A stretch of DNA of 64,000 nt from assembly GCA_046297455.1 (NCBI GenBank), contig JBKBIT010000013.1:1-64000 (forward strand), in the 5' to 3' direction. This document shows, piece by piece, positions 23,946 through 32,495 of this stretch. Under the pieces are notes generated by a model. That model was not told the DNA's origin and ran no database searches. It worked only from the letters and a program-made list of their open reading frames with translations. Every line of letters begins with the position of its first letter. The first letter of the stretch is position 1. The stretch comes from ZYF759 sp046297455 (GTDB lineage: Bacteria; Pseudomonadota; Alphaproteobacteria; Rhizobiales; Rhizobiaceae). A program made the translations under genes and the position numbers.

Positions 23946-25244
23946 CTAGTCTTGAAAGGGGTCGGTCACAAGTATCGTGTCGTCCCGCTCTGGGCTGGTC
24001 GACAGCAGTGCGACCGGCGCGCCGATCAGTTCTTCGATGTGGCGTACATATTTCACCGCCTGGGCCGGCAAATCGTTCCAGGAGCGCGCTCCCGCCGTCG
24101 TCCCCGACCATCCTTCCAGCGTCTCGTAGATCGGCTCAACCCTGGCCTGGGCGCCCTGGCTGGCCGGCAGATAGTCGATGACCTCGCCGTCAAGCCTGTA
24201 GCCCGTGCAGACCTTGATCTCATCCAGCCCATCGAGCACGTCGAGCTTGGTCAGCGCGATGCCGTCAATGCCGTTAACCGCGACTGCCTGGCGAACCAGC
24301 ACCGCGTCGAACCAGCCGCAGCGCCGCTTGCGACCCGTGACGGTTCCGAACTCGTGGCCACGCGTGCCCAGGAATTCGCCGACCTCGTTGTCCTGCTCTG
24401 TCGGGAACGGCCCTTCGCCCACCCGTGTCGTGTAGGCCTTGGTAATGCCCAAGACGTAGCCGATGGAACCGGGGCCGAGGCCCGAACCGGTTGCCGCCTG
24501 GCCGGCGATCGTGTTGGAGGAGGTGACGAAGGGATAGGTGCCCTGGTCGATGTCCAGCAGCGTGCCCTGCGCCCCCTCGAACAGGATGCGACGGCCGGCA
24601 CGGCGCGCTTCGTCGAGCACCTTCCAGACCCGGTCGATATAGGGGGTGATCTCGCCGGCGACCGACTTCAGTTCCTCCATCAGCGTCTCGTGCGCGACCT
24701 CTTCCTGCTGGAAGCCCCGACGCAACGCGTTGTGATGGGTCAGAAGCCGGTCCACCTTGGCCGGCAGCGTGTCCATGTCAGCCAGGTCCATTACCCGAAT
24801 TGCCCTTCGACCGACCTTGTCTTCATAGGCCGGGCCGATGCCGCGGCGGGTCGTGCCGATCTTTGTTCCGCTATTGGACGCCGCGTCCTCCCGCAACGCG
24901 TCCAGCTCCCGATGCACCGAGAGGATCAACGCGGTATTTTCGGCAATTTTCAGGCAGTCCGGCCCGATTTCGACGCCTTGGTCCCGCAGCCGGGAGGCTT
25001 CGGCGACAAAAGCATGCGGGTCGAAGACCACGCCATTGCCGATCACCGACAGCTTGTTCGGCCTGACGACACCGGATGGCAGCAGCGACAGCTTGTAGAC
25101 CTTTCCGTCGACGACCAGCGTATGGCCGGCATTGTGGCCGCCCTGGAACCGCACCACCACATCGGCGCGCTCCGACAGCCAGTCGACGATCTTGCCCTTG
25201 CCCTCGTCACCCCATTGTGAGCCGACGACAACCACATTGGCCAT
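23946..25244 (-). CDS. purA: Adenylosuccinate synthetase
   Basis: This enzyme makes adenylosuccinate from IMP, aspartate and GTP, committing purine synthesis to AMP. The 432-residue product starts with Val-Val-Val-Val-Gly-x-Gln-Trp-Gly-Asp-Glu-Gly-Lys-Gly-Lys, where Asp13 and the GTP-binding loop sit, and has the catalytic His41 in Gly-Gly-His-Asn-Ala-Gly-His-Thr. Asp-Ile-Asp-Gln-Gly-Thr-Tyr-Pro-Phe-Val-Thr-Ser and Thr-Gly-Arg-Lys-Arg-Arg-Cys-Gly-Trp are intact. A good GGGAAGGA ribosome-binding site precedes the ATG. Confidence 0.97.
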   Translation of the reverse strand: MANVVVVGSQWGDEGKGKIVDWLSERADVVVRFQGGHNAGHTLVVDGKVYKLSLLPSGVVRPNKLSVIGNGVVFDPHAFVAEASRLRDQGVEIGPDCLKIAENTALILSVHRELDALREDAASNSGTKIGTTRRGIGPAYEDKVGRRAIRVMDLADMDTLPAKVDRLLTHHNALRRGFQQEEVAHETLMEELKSVAGEITPYIDRVWKVLDEARRAGRRILFEGAQGTLLDIDQGTYPFVTSSNTIAGQAATGSGLGPGSIGYVLGITKAYTTRVGEGPFPTEQDNEVGEFLGTRGHEFGTVTGRKRRCGWFDAVLVRQAVAVNGIDGIALTKLDVLDGLDEIKVCTGYRLDGEVIDYLPASQGAQARVEPIYETLEGWSGTTAGARSWNDLPAQAVKYVRHIEELIGAPVALLSTSPERDDTILVTDPFQD

Positions 25245-25432
25245 GGAAATCCTTCCCTCTCAAGGAGATCGGACGCGGTTCGCCCGATTTTCGCGCCTCT
25301 ATAGCGTCCCCGGCGCGCCGATGCGAGACCGTCTGCCGCAATTGGTCCAAAAGAACGCCATTTGCCGGCATTTGCCCCCGCCCACAGCGAGTTGTAAGGA
25401 GACCAGGTCCTTTTCAGCCGTCGAATGCCCCC

Positions 25433-26338
25433 ATGCCCAAGAATGCCTATGTACTGCTGTTGCTCACCGCCCTGTTCTGGGGTGGCAATGCGGTGGCAGG
25501 CAAGTTGGCCGTCGGTCACGTCTCGCCCATGACGCTCACCGCGTTGCGCTGGGTACTGGGTCTCGCGGTGCTGGGCGCCATCGGCTGGCGCCAACTCGTC
25601 CAGGACTGGCCTGTGGTCCAGCGCCATCTGCCATTCCTCCTGTTGCTTGGCACGGTCGGCTTCACGCTGTTCAACGCCGCGCTCTACAGCGCCCTGACCA
25701 TGACGTCGGCGATCAACGTCTCGATCGAGCAGGCCGCCATTCCCATGATCATCATCCTTTTCAATTTCCTGCTGTTCCGGCAGCGGGTCACATGGGTGCA
25801 GTTGCTGGGACTGGCCTTTTCTGTCGTCGGCGTGGCGCTCACGGCAAGCCATGGCGACCTGACCCGCTTGGCGGAACTCGACGTCAATTTCGGCGATGCG
25901 CTGATGATTGGCGCCGTTTTCGTCTATGCCGGCTACACGCTGGCACTCCGCTTCAGGCCCGACATTCATTGGAAGAGCTTCATGATCGTTCTGTCGGCGG
26001 CGGCATTTGTCACCTCGCTGCCGTTCCTGGCCTGGGAGATGCAGACGGACCGCTTCATTCTTCCCGACATGCGAGGCTGGCTCTTGGTGCTCTATACCGC
26101 GCTGTTCCCGTCGGTTCTGGCGCAGATCTTCTATCTGCGCGGCGTCGAGACCATCGGCCCCAACCGTGCCGGCCTGTTCGTGAATGTCGTCCCGATCTTC
26201 GGCACGCTCCTGTCGATCCTGCTGCTCGGCGAAGCCTTCATGCCGCATCACGCGGTTGCGCTGGCGCTGGTGCTGGGCGGCATCTGGATGGCCGAGGTCA
26301 GTGGGCGACGCCTTGCCGCACGTACTTCTGGCGTTTGA
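25433..26338 (+). CDS. DMT-superfamily (EamA) transporter
   Basis: A 301-residue inner-membrane protein with ten predicted helices made of two EamA repeats (about 1-140 and 150-290). Motifs are Phe-Trp-Gly-Gly-Asn-Ala-Val in helix 1, Arg-Trp near 40 in helix 2, and Ile-Glu-Gln-Ala closing the first half. Such carriers export amino acids or other small metabolites. The substrate is not known. I take the ATG at 25433, which begins at Met-Pro-Lys-Asn directly before helix 1. It is divergent from purA with 188 bases between, no clear promoter visible. Confidence 0.88.
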   Translation: MPKNAYVLLLLTALFWGGNAVAGKLAVGHVSPMTLTALRWVLGLAVLGAIGWRQLVQDWPVVQRHLPFLLLLGTVGFTLFNAALYSALTMTSAINVSIEQAAIPMIIILFNFLLFRQRVTWVQLLGLAFSVVGVALTASHGDLTRLAELDVNFGDALMIGAVFVYAGYTLALRFRPDIHWKSFMIVLSAAAFVTSLPFLAWEMQTDRFILPDMRGWLLVLYTALFPSVLAQIFYLRGVETIGPNRAGLFVNVVPIFGTLLSILLLGEAFMPHHAVALALVLGGIWMAEVSGRRLAARTSGV

Positions 26339-26432
26339 AGCGCCTCTTCGCCAACCCATTTGCGCTGGATCAAGGCGCCAGTCTCAAACAGTGCCCAGCG
26401 TGGACGGAATTGTTTGCGAAGGGGCAGATCAG

Positions 26433-26690
26433 ATGGGATTTTTCGCGCGCTTGATGGAGCGTATCGACCGCCAATCGTTGCTGATGAGCGGCATGATGGA
26501 GCGGTTGGGTGTAGATGTCGGCTCACGAGCCGGGGATGCCTGCGGCCACCGTTTCGAACGCGCGGTGCGCTCTTGCACCTTCTGCAGCCATGGCGCTCAG
26601 TGCCAGGCTTGGCAGGACACCCATCCGCAAGGCGCAGAAGACGCACCGTCCTTTTGCCCCAATGCCGAGTACTGGACGTCCACCCGCTGA
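26433..26690 (+). CDS. DUF6455-like small cysteine-rich protein
   Basis: An 85-residue protein. The N-terminal half is helical with Met-Met-Glu-Arg-Leu-Gly-Val. The C-terminal half has four cysteines arranged Cys-x2-Cys-x5-Cys and a final Phe-Cys-Pro-Asn-Ala-Glu-Tyr-Trp, which resembles the DUF6455 family of alphaproteobacteria. The spacing would suit a metal or iron-sulfur site, but this is inference. It stands 94 bases after the EamA gene and converges on hemN with a 10-base gap. The ATG at 26433 follows a GGGGCAGA stretch. Confidence 0.7.
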   Translation: MGFFARLMERIDRQSLLMSGMMERLGVDVGSRAGDACGHRFERAVRSCTFCSHGAQCQAWQDTHPQGAEDAPSFCPNAEYWTSTR

Positions 26691-26700
26691 CCCTCTCCGT

Positions 26701-28062
26701 TCAGACCGCAGACGAGTGTCGTCCCGCGCCGCCCAGATAGGCATCGAAGCGGCTCGCCACCAGCCGAGCGATCTCCCACTGATGGGCCGCTATCCTGACG
26801 TGGCGGCCCTCGATTTCGACCCAACCGGCCTCAACGAAATCCGCAAGTGACGCCATGTCGGCATCGAAGATCGACGCGGGCTGGCCATGCGCTTTGGCAA
26901 TCTCGGCCAGATCGGCCTCGAACAGGCAAAGCAGTTCCTCGATGACGGCCGCCCGCACGAGATCCTCGCCCTCGAACGCCTTGCCACGCGCCGTCGGCAG
27001 AATTCCAGCCTCGATTGCCCGGCGCCAGGCACCTTCATCGGTCGCGTTCTGAACGAAACCTTCCGGCGTCCGGCCGATCGAGGACGCACCCAACCCGATC
27101 AGCGTTTCGGCCTGGTCGGTCGTGTAGCCCTGGAAGTTGCGCCGCAGCGAGCGTTCACCGAGCGCTACGCTCATATCATCTTCCGGCCGGGCGAAGTGGT
27201 CGATACCGACCTCGACATAGCCCGCCTCGCGCAGGAAATCGCGTGCCGCTCGCGCAAGCTCGATGCGCTCGCCCGGTCCAGGCAGGGCGGCCTCCGAAAC
27301 AAGTCGCTGGTGCTTCTTCATCCAGGGCACATGCGCGTAGCCGAACAGGGCGATCCGGCTCGGCGCCAGTTCCACGACCTGCTCGGCCGTGCGCCGCACG
27401 GTATCGACCGTCTGGTAGGGCAACCCGTACATGATGTCGAAGTTCAGCGCTTCGATACCGGCCTCGCGCAGATGGTTGGCGGCCTTGCGCACCTGTTCGA
27501 ACGGCTGGATGCGCCCGATCGCAATCTGCACCGCCGGATGCAGGTCCTGCACGCCCAGGCTGGCCCGGTTGATGCCGAGCCGCGCAAGCAGCCTTGCGCT
27601 GGCTTGGTCGACATGGCGCGGATCGAGTTCGATCGCGTGCTCGATGCTTTCCTGGAAGCGGAAACTGTCGGAGAGCGCTGCAACCAGTTCGTCGAAGCAA
27701 TCCTCCGGGAGCAGGCTGGGGGTCCCGCCGCCCCAATGAATATGGGCAACGCGCATCGGTCCGGTCAGCGAAGCAACGAGCTTGATCTCCTGCGCCATCG
27801 TCGCTGCATAGGCGCGTATCGGCGTATCGCGCAGGGAAACACGGGTGTTGCAACCGCAATAGTGGCACATCTTGCGACAGAACGGGACATGCAGATAGAT
27901 CGACGCGATACCGTCTGCAGCGCCAGCGCGCCGCAGCCATTCAGCGTGCAGCTCGGGCGAAAACGGGGCCTGGAAATGCGGCGCCGTCGGGTAGGACGTG
28001 TAACGCGGCACCGGCTGGGCGGCCAGTTGCTCCAGGCTCAGCTTTTCCTTGAGGCGGGTCAT
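26701..28062 (-). CDS. hemN: Oxygen-independent coproporphyrinogen III oxidase
   Basis: A radical-SAM enzyme that decarboxylates coproporphyrinogen III to protoporphyrinogen IX without oxygen, allowing haem synthesis under low oxygen. The cluster motif Cys-x3-Cys-x2-Cys-x-Cys is at residues 62, 66, 69 and 71 within Tyr-Leu-His-Val-Pro-Phe-Cys. Gly-Gly-Gly-Thr-Pro follows near 113. An upstream ATG at 28086 is possible, but the ATG at 28062 has a GGGAGCA ribosome-binding site and gives 453 residues, the usual length, with the fourth Cys that separates true HemN from HemW-like proteins. A partial anaerobox lies upstream. Confidence 0.95.
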   Translation of the reverse strand: MTRLKEKLSLEQLAAQPVPRYTSYPTAPHFQAPFSPELHAEWLRRAGAADGIASIYLHVPFCRKMCHYCGCNTRVSLRDTPIRAYAATMAQEIKLVASLTGPMRVAHIHWGGGTPSLLPEDCFDELVAALSDSFRFQESIEHAIELDPRHVDQASARLLARLGINRASLGVQDLHPAVQIAIGRIQPFEQVRKAANHLREAGIEALNFDIMYGLPYQTVDTVRRTAEQVVELAPSRIALFGYAHVPWMKKHQRLVSEAALPGPGERIELARAARDFLREAGYVEVGIDHFARPEDDMSVALGERSLRRNFQGYTTDQAETLIGLGASSIGRTPEGFVQNATDEGAWRRAIEAGILPTARGKAFEGEDLVRAAVIEELLCLFEADLAEIAKAHGQPASIFDADMASLADFVEAGWVEIEGRHVRIAAHQWEIARLVASRFDAYLGGAGRHSSAV

Positions 28063-28116
28063 GTCTTGCTCCCATCGATGTCGCACACATCATTCCTCGT
28101 CCGCCCCGCCCGTTCA

Positions 28117-28130
28117 TTGACCTCGCGCAA
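28117..28130 (-). promoter_or_regulatory. Imperfect FNR/FixK-type anaerobox upstream of hemN
   Basis: Reading on the hemN strand, TTGCG-N4-GTCAA resembles the FNR/FixK consensus TTGAT-N4-ATCAA with two mismatches in the left arm. Its centre is about 62 bases before the hemN start, a usual activation distance. hemN is commonly FixK/FnrN-controlled in rhizobia. Confidence 0.35.
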
Positions 28131-28146
28131 GAGGCTGCGACATTCG

Positions 28147-29358
28147 TCACATGTCGGCTCGGTCCGTTATCCTGGCGTTTTCCTCGATCCGATCGGCGGG
28201 ATAGAGGACCACGCGATCGCCGGGTTCGAGGCCGGAAAGCAGCTCTGCCTGCAGCGCGGTCCGGCGGCCGACTTCCACCCGAACCAGCTGCGCCCGTTCC
28301 TCCACCTTGCGGTAGACTGCCCAATCCTCGCCCTGGCGAAAGAGCGCCCCAACCGGCACCTGGAGCACGTCGTCGCCTGCCCATTCGACCACCCGGACGA
28401 AAACGCGAAAATTGTCACCGAGACCGGCGCGTTCCTCCGCCGGTGTGAGCAGGTCGAGCCGCACGCGCACACGCTGCTCCTCGATGCCAAGCGCCGACAC
28501 CCGTGTATGGGCCGATGGTTCGATCCGGCGCACCCGCGCCTCCAGTTCCCCTGGTCCGCCCCATCGCGCGATATGGGCCGGCGCGCCGACCGCGATGCGC
28601 ACCGCATCGGCCGACAGGAGCTCTACCTCGATCTCCAGCTCGTCGGGACGACCGATCGTCAGCAGCGGTTCGCCGGCTTGCACAAGCCGTGCGCTGACAT
28701 TCTCGATCGACAGCACGCTCCCCGAAGCCGGAGCAAGGATCCGCACGCAACACTCACCTGGTTCAGGAGCACCGGGAGAACCGTCGGGACCGAGCAGCTG
28801 TGCCTGCGCCCGACGCAGCGTCGCCTCCTGCCTGTCGACATCTGTCCGCGCCGCCTCCAGCGCCGATTCCACCGTGCGCAATTGCAATGCTGCGTCATCG
28901 CTCATGCGCAGCGGTATCGTTCCCTGATCCGCCAGCCTGCGTGTCCGGTCATACTGGCTTTGCGCATGCGCCAGGTCGGCCTCGGCGCGCCCGACATTTG
29001 TCTGCGCGTGACGCAGGGCGGCTGCGGCTTCTTCCACTGCGGCTTCGGCCTGCGCGCGAGCACGCGCATCGAGCAGCGCCGGCGCCGCCGGCTGGATGGT
29101 GGCGACGATGCTCTCCTCGGCGAGCACCTCGTCGCCCACTTCGACAGGCGAGCGTGTCGTCGTGCCGGAAATCGGCGCTGTCACGAGATAGGTGTCGCGG
29201 ATACGGGTGACGCCGTTCGCCGAAACGGTCACTTCCATGGGGCCGCGCTCGATCGTGACCAGGTCGACCGGCACCGGTTCCGGCCAGAACGCCCATGTCA
29301 GCGCGCCGGCCGCGGCAATGGCGGCGACCGAGATCACGGCGATGCGGGTCTTCGACAT
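28147..29358 (-). CDS. HlyD/MacA-like periplasmic adaptor
   Basis: A 403-residue membrane-fusion protein. An N-terminal membrane anchor (about residues 6-24) leads to a split lipoyl domain (Ala-Pro-Ile-Ser-Gly-Thr near 62 and Ile-Leu-Ala-Pro-Ala-Ser-Gly-Ser near 210), a long alpha-helical hairpin between them (about 95-200, Ala/Arg/Glu/Gln-rich) and a beta-barrel and proximal domain at the C-terminus. It links the FtsX-type permease upstream to an outer-membrane channel encoded elsewhere. It lies 4 bases after the permease stop and is the last gene of the operon before hemN. Confidence 0.88.
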   Translation of the reverse strand: MSKTRIAVISVAAIAAAGALTWAFWPEPVPVDLVTIERGPMEVTVSANGVTRIRDTYLVTAPISGTTTRSPVEVGDEVLAEESIVATIQPAAPALLDARARAQAEAAVEEAAAALRHAQTNVGRAEADLAHAQSQYDRTRRLADQGTIPLRMSDDAALQLRTVESALEAARTDVDRQEATLRRAQAQLLGPDGSPGAPEPGECCVRILAPASGSVLSIENVSARLVQAGEPLLTIGRPDELEIEVELLSADAVRIAVGAPAHIARWGGPGELEARVRRIEPSAHTRVSALGIEEQRVRVRLDLLTPAEERAGLGDNFRVFVRVVEWAGDDVLQVPVGALFRQGEDWAVYRKVEERAQLVRVEVGRRTALQAELLSGLEPGDRVVLYPADRIEENARITDRADM

Positions 29359-29362
29359 CGGT

Positions 29363-31729
29363 CTAATCCTTCTGTTTCAGGGCGCTGGCGAGATCGATCT
29401 TGTCCAGCCGCCGCCGTACGACGAGCACCGACACCAGCGCCGATACGAAGACGAGCACGCTGGCCCAGCCATAGGTGCTTTTTGAAACCACAAGCGGAAT
29501 GTTGACGAGTTCGGACGAGAGGCCCTCCGCCGACAGCGCTGCGAAGCCGTAGCCCGCCAGCCAGCCAATCGGCAGCCCGATCACCGTCAACAGCATGATC
29601 TCGCCCACGAGCACATAGCTCACCTCGCCGCGCGAGAAGCCCAGCACGCGCAGGCTGGCCAGTTCGTATGATCTTTCGGCCAACTGGATGCGGGCCGCGT
29701 TGTAGATGACGCCGACCGTGATCAGCACGCCGAGCGTTGCGTAGATCAGCACCGTCGTGAAAAGGTTCTCGTCAAGCTGCTCGTCGAACTGCCGCTGCAC
29801 TTCACTCCACAGCGCCACGCCGCTGATCGCGGGCGTCTGCTTGATCTGGGCATAGAGCGCCGGCAGTTCGGCAGTATCGACCAGCAGATTGAGCTGGTTC
29901 ACGCGGGGTTCCTGCCGCAGCAGGGCGTGCAGCGCTTCATCGCGCATATAGGCGGCCTCACCCAGCGTCTGCTGGACCACCGAAGCGATCGGCAGGATGT
30001 GCGTCTCCCGATGGCCGGTGAAGAACTCGACCGCCAGCAAATCGCCTTCGCGGGCCTGGAGTTCGCGCGCCAGCAGTTCTGGCAATACGAGCCCTCGACT
30101 TGGCATCGCGACGGGCTGGCGGTCGCGGTTCAGAAGGCGCACGAGTTCAGAACCATTATTGCGGGCCTGCAGCGTTTGCAGGCTTTCGCGCGACCCGTGC
30201 GAGAGGCGAACCGGCACCGCATAGCCGCCCTCCACCGCAAGGACGCCCGGCAGCGCACGCGCGTTTTCGACGGCCTGCAATGTCTGTTCGCGCGCGAGGT
30301 TCAGCGTCATCTGCTGCCGGTTCGACAGCGAAAACATCTCGTCTTTCATCACGTCGACAGCATCGAAAAAGAAGAACGAGCCCACCAGCACCGCAACGGA
30401 GGCCGACACACCGCACAGCGTCACCGCCGCCCGCCCCGGCCAGCGAATGATCGAACGCAGGATCATCATGCTCGTCTGGCGCAGCCTGAACCAGCGCCCG
30501 ACCCTGTCGACAAAGCCTTGCGAGAATTTCGGCGGCGCAGGCGGCGACATGGCGACAGCCGGCCGCAACCTGACCGTTCCGCGAACGGCGCGAAAAGCGC
30601 CAGCCAGCACGGTCGCCATGGCAAGGATCCCGGAAATTGCAAAGGCAGCAGTCGATGGCGCGCTCACCAGATAGGGGAAATAGAAGTACTGGGCATAAAG
30701 CTGCGCCATGCCGTCAGCCACCCAGATACCTGCACCCCAGCCGATCGCCAGGCCCACAAGGCCGACGGCAGCGGCGAGCTTCAGATAGTGGAACGAGATT
30801 TCCGGTGTTGAATAGCCGACCGCCTTCATCAGCCCGATCTGCTGCCGTTCCATGGCAATCAGCCGGCCCAGCACCATGTTCACTAGGAACGCTGAAACGA
30901 CGAAGAAGATCGGCGGCATGATCCAGGCCAGCGCCTGCAACTGCTCGAGTTCCTGTTTCAGGAAGGCGTGCGAGATCTGCCGCTCCCGATCATGGGCGCC
31001 GGTGCCGCCAAACGGGTCGAGCAGGTCGTCGATGGCGGCAATGATGGGTGCCGGATCGGCGCCCGGCGTCAACGTCAGGGTCAGGTCATTGAAGGCGCCG
31101 TCGAGATCGAAGGCGGAGGCCGCGGCATCGTGGCTCATCCAGAAAATGCCGAAGCGGCGGTCATCGGGAAACAACGTCGCCGGGCCGATCGTGTAGATAT
31201 ATTCCGGCGAAAGCGCGATGCCACTGACGCGCAACGTCCGCAGCTGGCCATTGACGATGGCATTGAAGCCGTGTCCCGGCCGAAGCCCATGGGCATTGGC
31301 GAAGGGTTCCGACACCGCCACCTCATCGACGCTCTGCGGGTCGGGCAACTCCCCCATGCGCAGCAGCGGTACGTTCAAGATCGGATCGCCATCGGCTGGC
31401 AGCGAGACGATCCGGCCCATGCCCGGCTCGGCCATCTCGGGCATGTCCAGCACGACATGGTCGACGATACGCGCCTCGGCTTGCGCGACTCCCTCAATGG
31501 CCGCGATCTCGGGGAGAAGATCGAGCGGAGTCCTCGTTGCCCTGGCGAATATCTCGGCGAAGCGATTGCGTTCGTAATAGGCGTCGCGGGTCTCGGTCAG
31601 GTTCTGCAGCGTACCGAAGGAGATGATCAGCACCGCCACGCCGCACGCCATGACCAGCCCGATCGCCAGGCTCTGGGCCCAGATGCGGCGCATGTCGCGC
31701 AACAGTTTGCGGTCGAGCGCGGAGATCAC
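29363..31729 (-). CDS. FtsX-domain ABC exporter permease
   Basis: A 788-residue permease with an N-terminal helix near 17-38, a periplasmic domain, three helices around 260-385, a further helix near 430-450, a second periplasmic domain and three C-terminal helices near 660-780. This duplicated FtsX topology belongs to the LolE/MacB-related exporters. Its start overlaps the ATPase stop (ATGA-like), so the three genes form one coupled operon: ATPase, permease, adaptor. Substrate is unknown; macrolides, lipoproteins, peptides or lipids are possible for the family. Confidence 0.88.
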   Translation of the reverse strand: MISALDRKLLRDMRRIWAQSLAIGLVMACGVAVLIISFGTLQNLTETRDAYYERNRFAEIFARATRTPLDLLPEIAAIEGVAQAEARIVDHVVLDMPEMAEPGMGRIVSLPADGDPILNVPLLRMGELPDPQSVDEVAVSEPFANAHGLRPGHGFNAIVNGQLRTLRVSGIALSPEYIYTIGPATLFPDDRRFGIFWMSHDAAASAFDLDGAFNDLTLTLTPGADPAPIIAAIDDLLDPFGGTGAHDRERQISHAFLKQELEQLQALAWIMPPIFFVVSAFLVNMVLGRLIAMERQQIGLMKAVGYSTPEISFHYLKLAAAVGLVGLAIGWGAGIWVADGMAQLYAQYFYFPYLVSAPSTAAFAISGILAMATVLAGAFRAVRGTVRLRPAVAMSPPAPPKFSQGFVDRVGRWFRLRQTSMMILRSIIRWPGRAAVTLCGVSASVAVLVGSFFFFDAVDVMKDEMFSLSNRQQMTLNLAREQTLQAVENARALPGVLAVEGGYAVPVRLSHGSRESLQTLQARNNGSELVRLLNRDRQPVAMPSRGLVLPELLARELQAREGDLLAVEFFTGHRETHILPIASVVQQTLGEAAYMRDEALHALLRQEPRVNQLNLLVDTAELPALYAQIKQTPAISGVALWSEVQRQFDEQLDENLFTTVLIYATLGVLITVGVIYNAARIQLAERSYELASLRVLGFSRGEVSYVLVGEIMLLTVIGLPIGWLAGYGFAALSAEGLSSELVNIPLVVSKSTYGWASVLVFVSALVSVLVVRRRLDKIDLASALKQKD

Positions 31730-32433
31730 CAGGTAACCTCCGCAGGCGCAATGCGGCTGTTGTTCTCGATAACCTCCGACACCCTGCCGTCAGCCAGCAC
31801 GATGACGCGATGCGCGATCTTCTGGATGCCGACATTGTGGGTGATCAGCGCTGTCGCCGTGCCCAGCTCGTCGTTGATCGCGACCAGCGCCTCGAGCACC
31901 GTGACACCGGTCTTGCTGTCCAGAGCGCCGGTCGGCTCATCACACAGGAGCACGTCCGGTCGCTTGGCGATGGCGCGGGCGATCGCGACGCGCTGTTGTT
32001 CGCCACCCGACAGTTCGGCCGGGAAATGGTCCATCCGGTGCGGCAGGCCGGCGCGTTCCAAAGCCTCTTCCGGCCGCATCGGGTTCTTGGCGATCTCGGT
32101 GACAAGCGCCACGTTCTCGCGCGCCGTCAGCGAGGGCACCAGGTTGTAGAACTGGAACACGAAGCCGACATGGTCGCGCCGGAACGACGTCAGCGCCGCA
32201 TCGGAAAGCCGGGTCAACTCACGGTCGCGGAAGAACACCCGCCCATCGGTCGGCGTGTCGAGCGCACCCAGGATGTTCATCAGCGTCGACTTGCCGGAGC
32301 CTGAGGCCCCCAGCATGACCACCATCTCACCCTCGTTCAGCGCCAGGTCGACGCCGCGCAGCGCGTGCACGGCCGCATGGCCGCTGCCATAGACCTTGGT
32401 CACGCCTTCGGTGCGGAAGATGGGTTCGGCCAC
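31726..32433 (-). CDS. MacB/LolD-type ABC transporter ATPase
   Basis: A 235-residue ATPase. Walker A is Gly-Ala-Ser-Gly-Ser-Gly-Lys-Ser near 43, the signature is Leu-Ser-Gly-Gly-Glu-Gln-Gln near 145 and Walker B is Leu-Leu-Cys-Asp-Glu-Pro-Thr-Gly-Ala-Leu-Asp near 165. Unlike full MacB, the ATPase is separate from the permease. It begins the operon. A cotransporter gene on the same strand ends 62 bases upstream, so the promoter must lie in that short gap or the operon is read from further upstream. Confidence 0.92.
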   Translation of the reverse strand: MAEPIFRTEGVTKVYGSGHAAVHALRGVDLALNEGEMVVMLGASGSGKSTLMNILGALDTPTDGRVFFRDRELTRLSDAALTSFRRDHVGFVFQFYNLVPSLTARENVALVTEIAKNPMRPEEALERAGLPHRMDHFPAELSGGEQQRVAIARAIAKRPDVLLCDEPTGALDSKTGVTVLEALVAINDELGTATALITHNVGIQKIAHRVIVLADGRVSEVIENNSRIAPAEVTW

Positions 32434-32495
32434 GTCCGGTTCCTCTCGTCAAGGATGTGGATAGGCCAGAATCTCGTCCGGGAGGTTGACCGAGG

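Noticed and set aside
26887..29505. An 872-codon open frame antisense to hemN and the MacA-like adaptor
   Set aside because: Shadow of two recognised genes. It crosses an intergenic region and shows no family motif.
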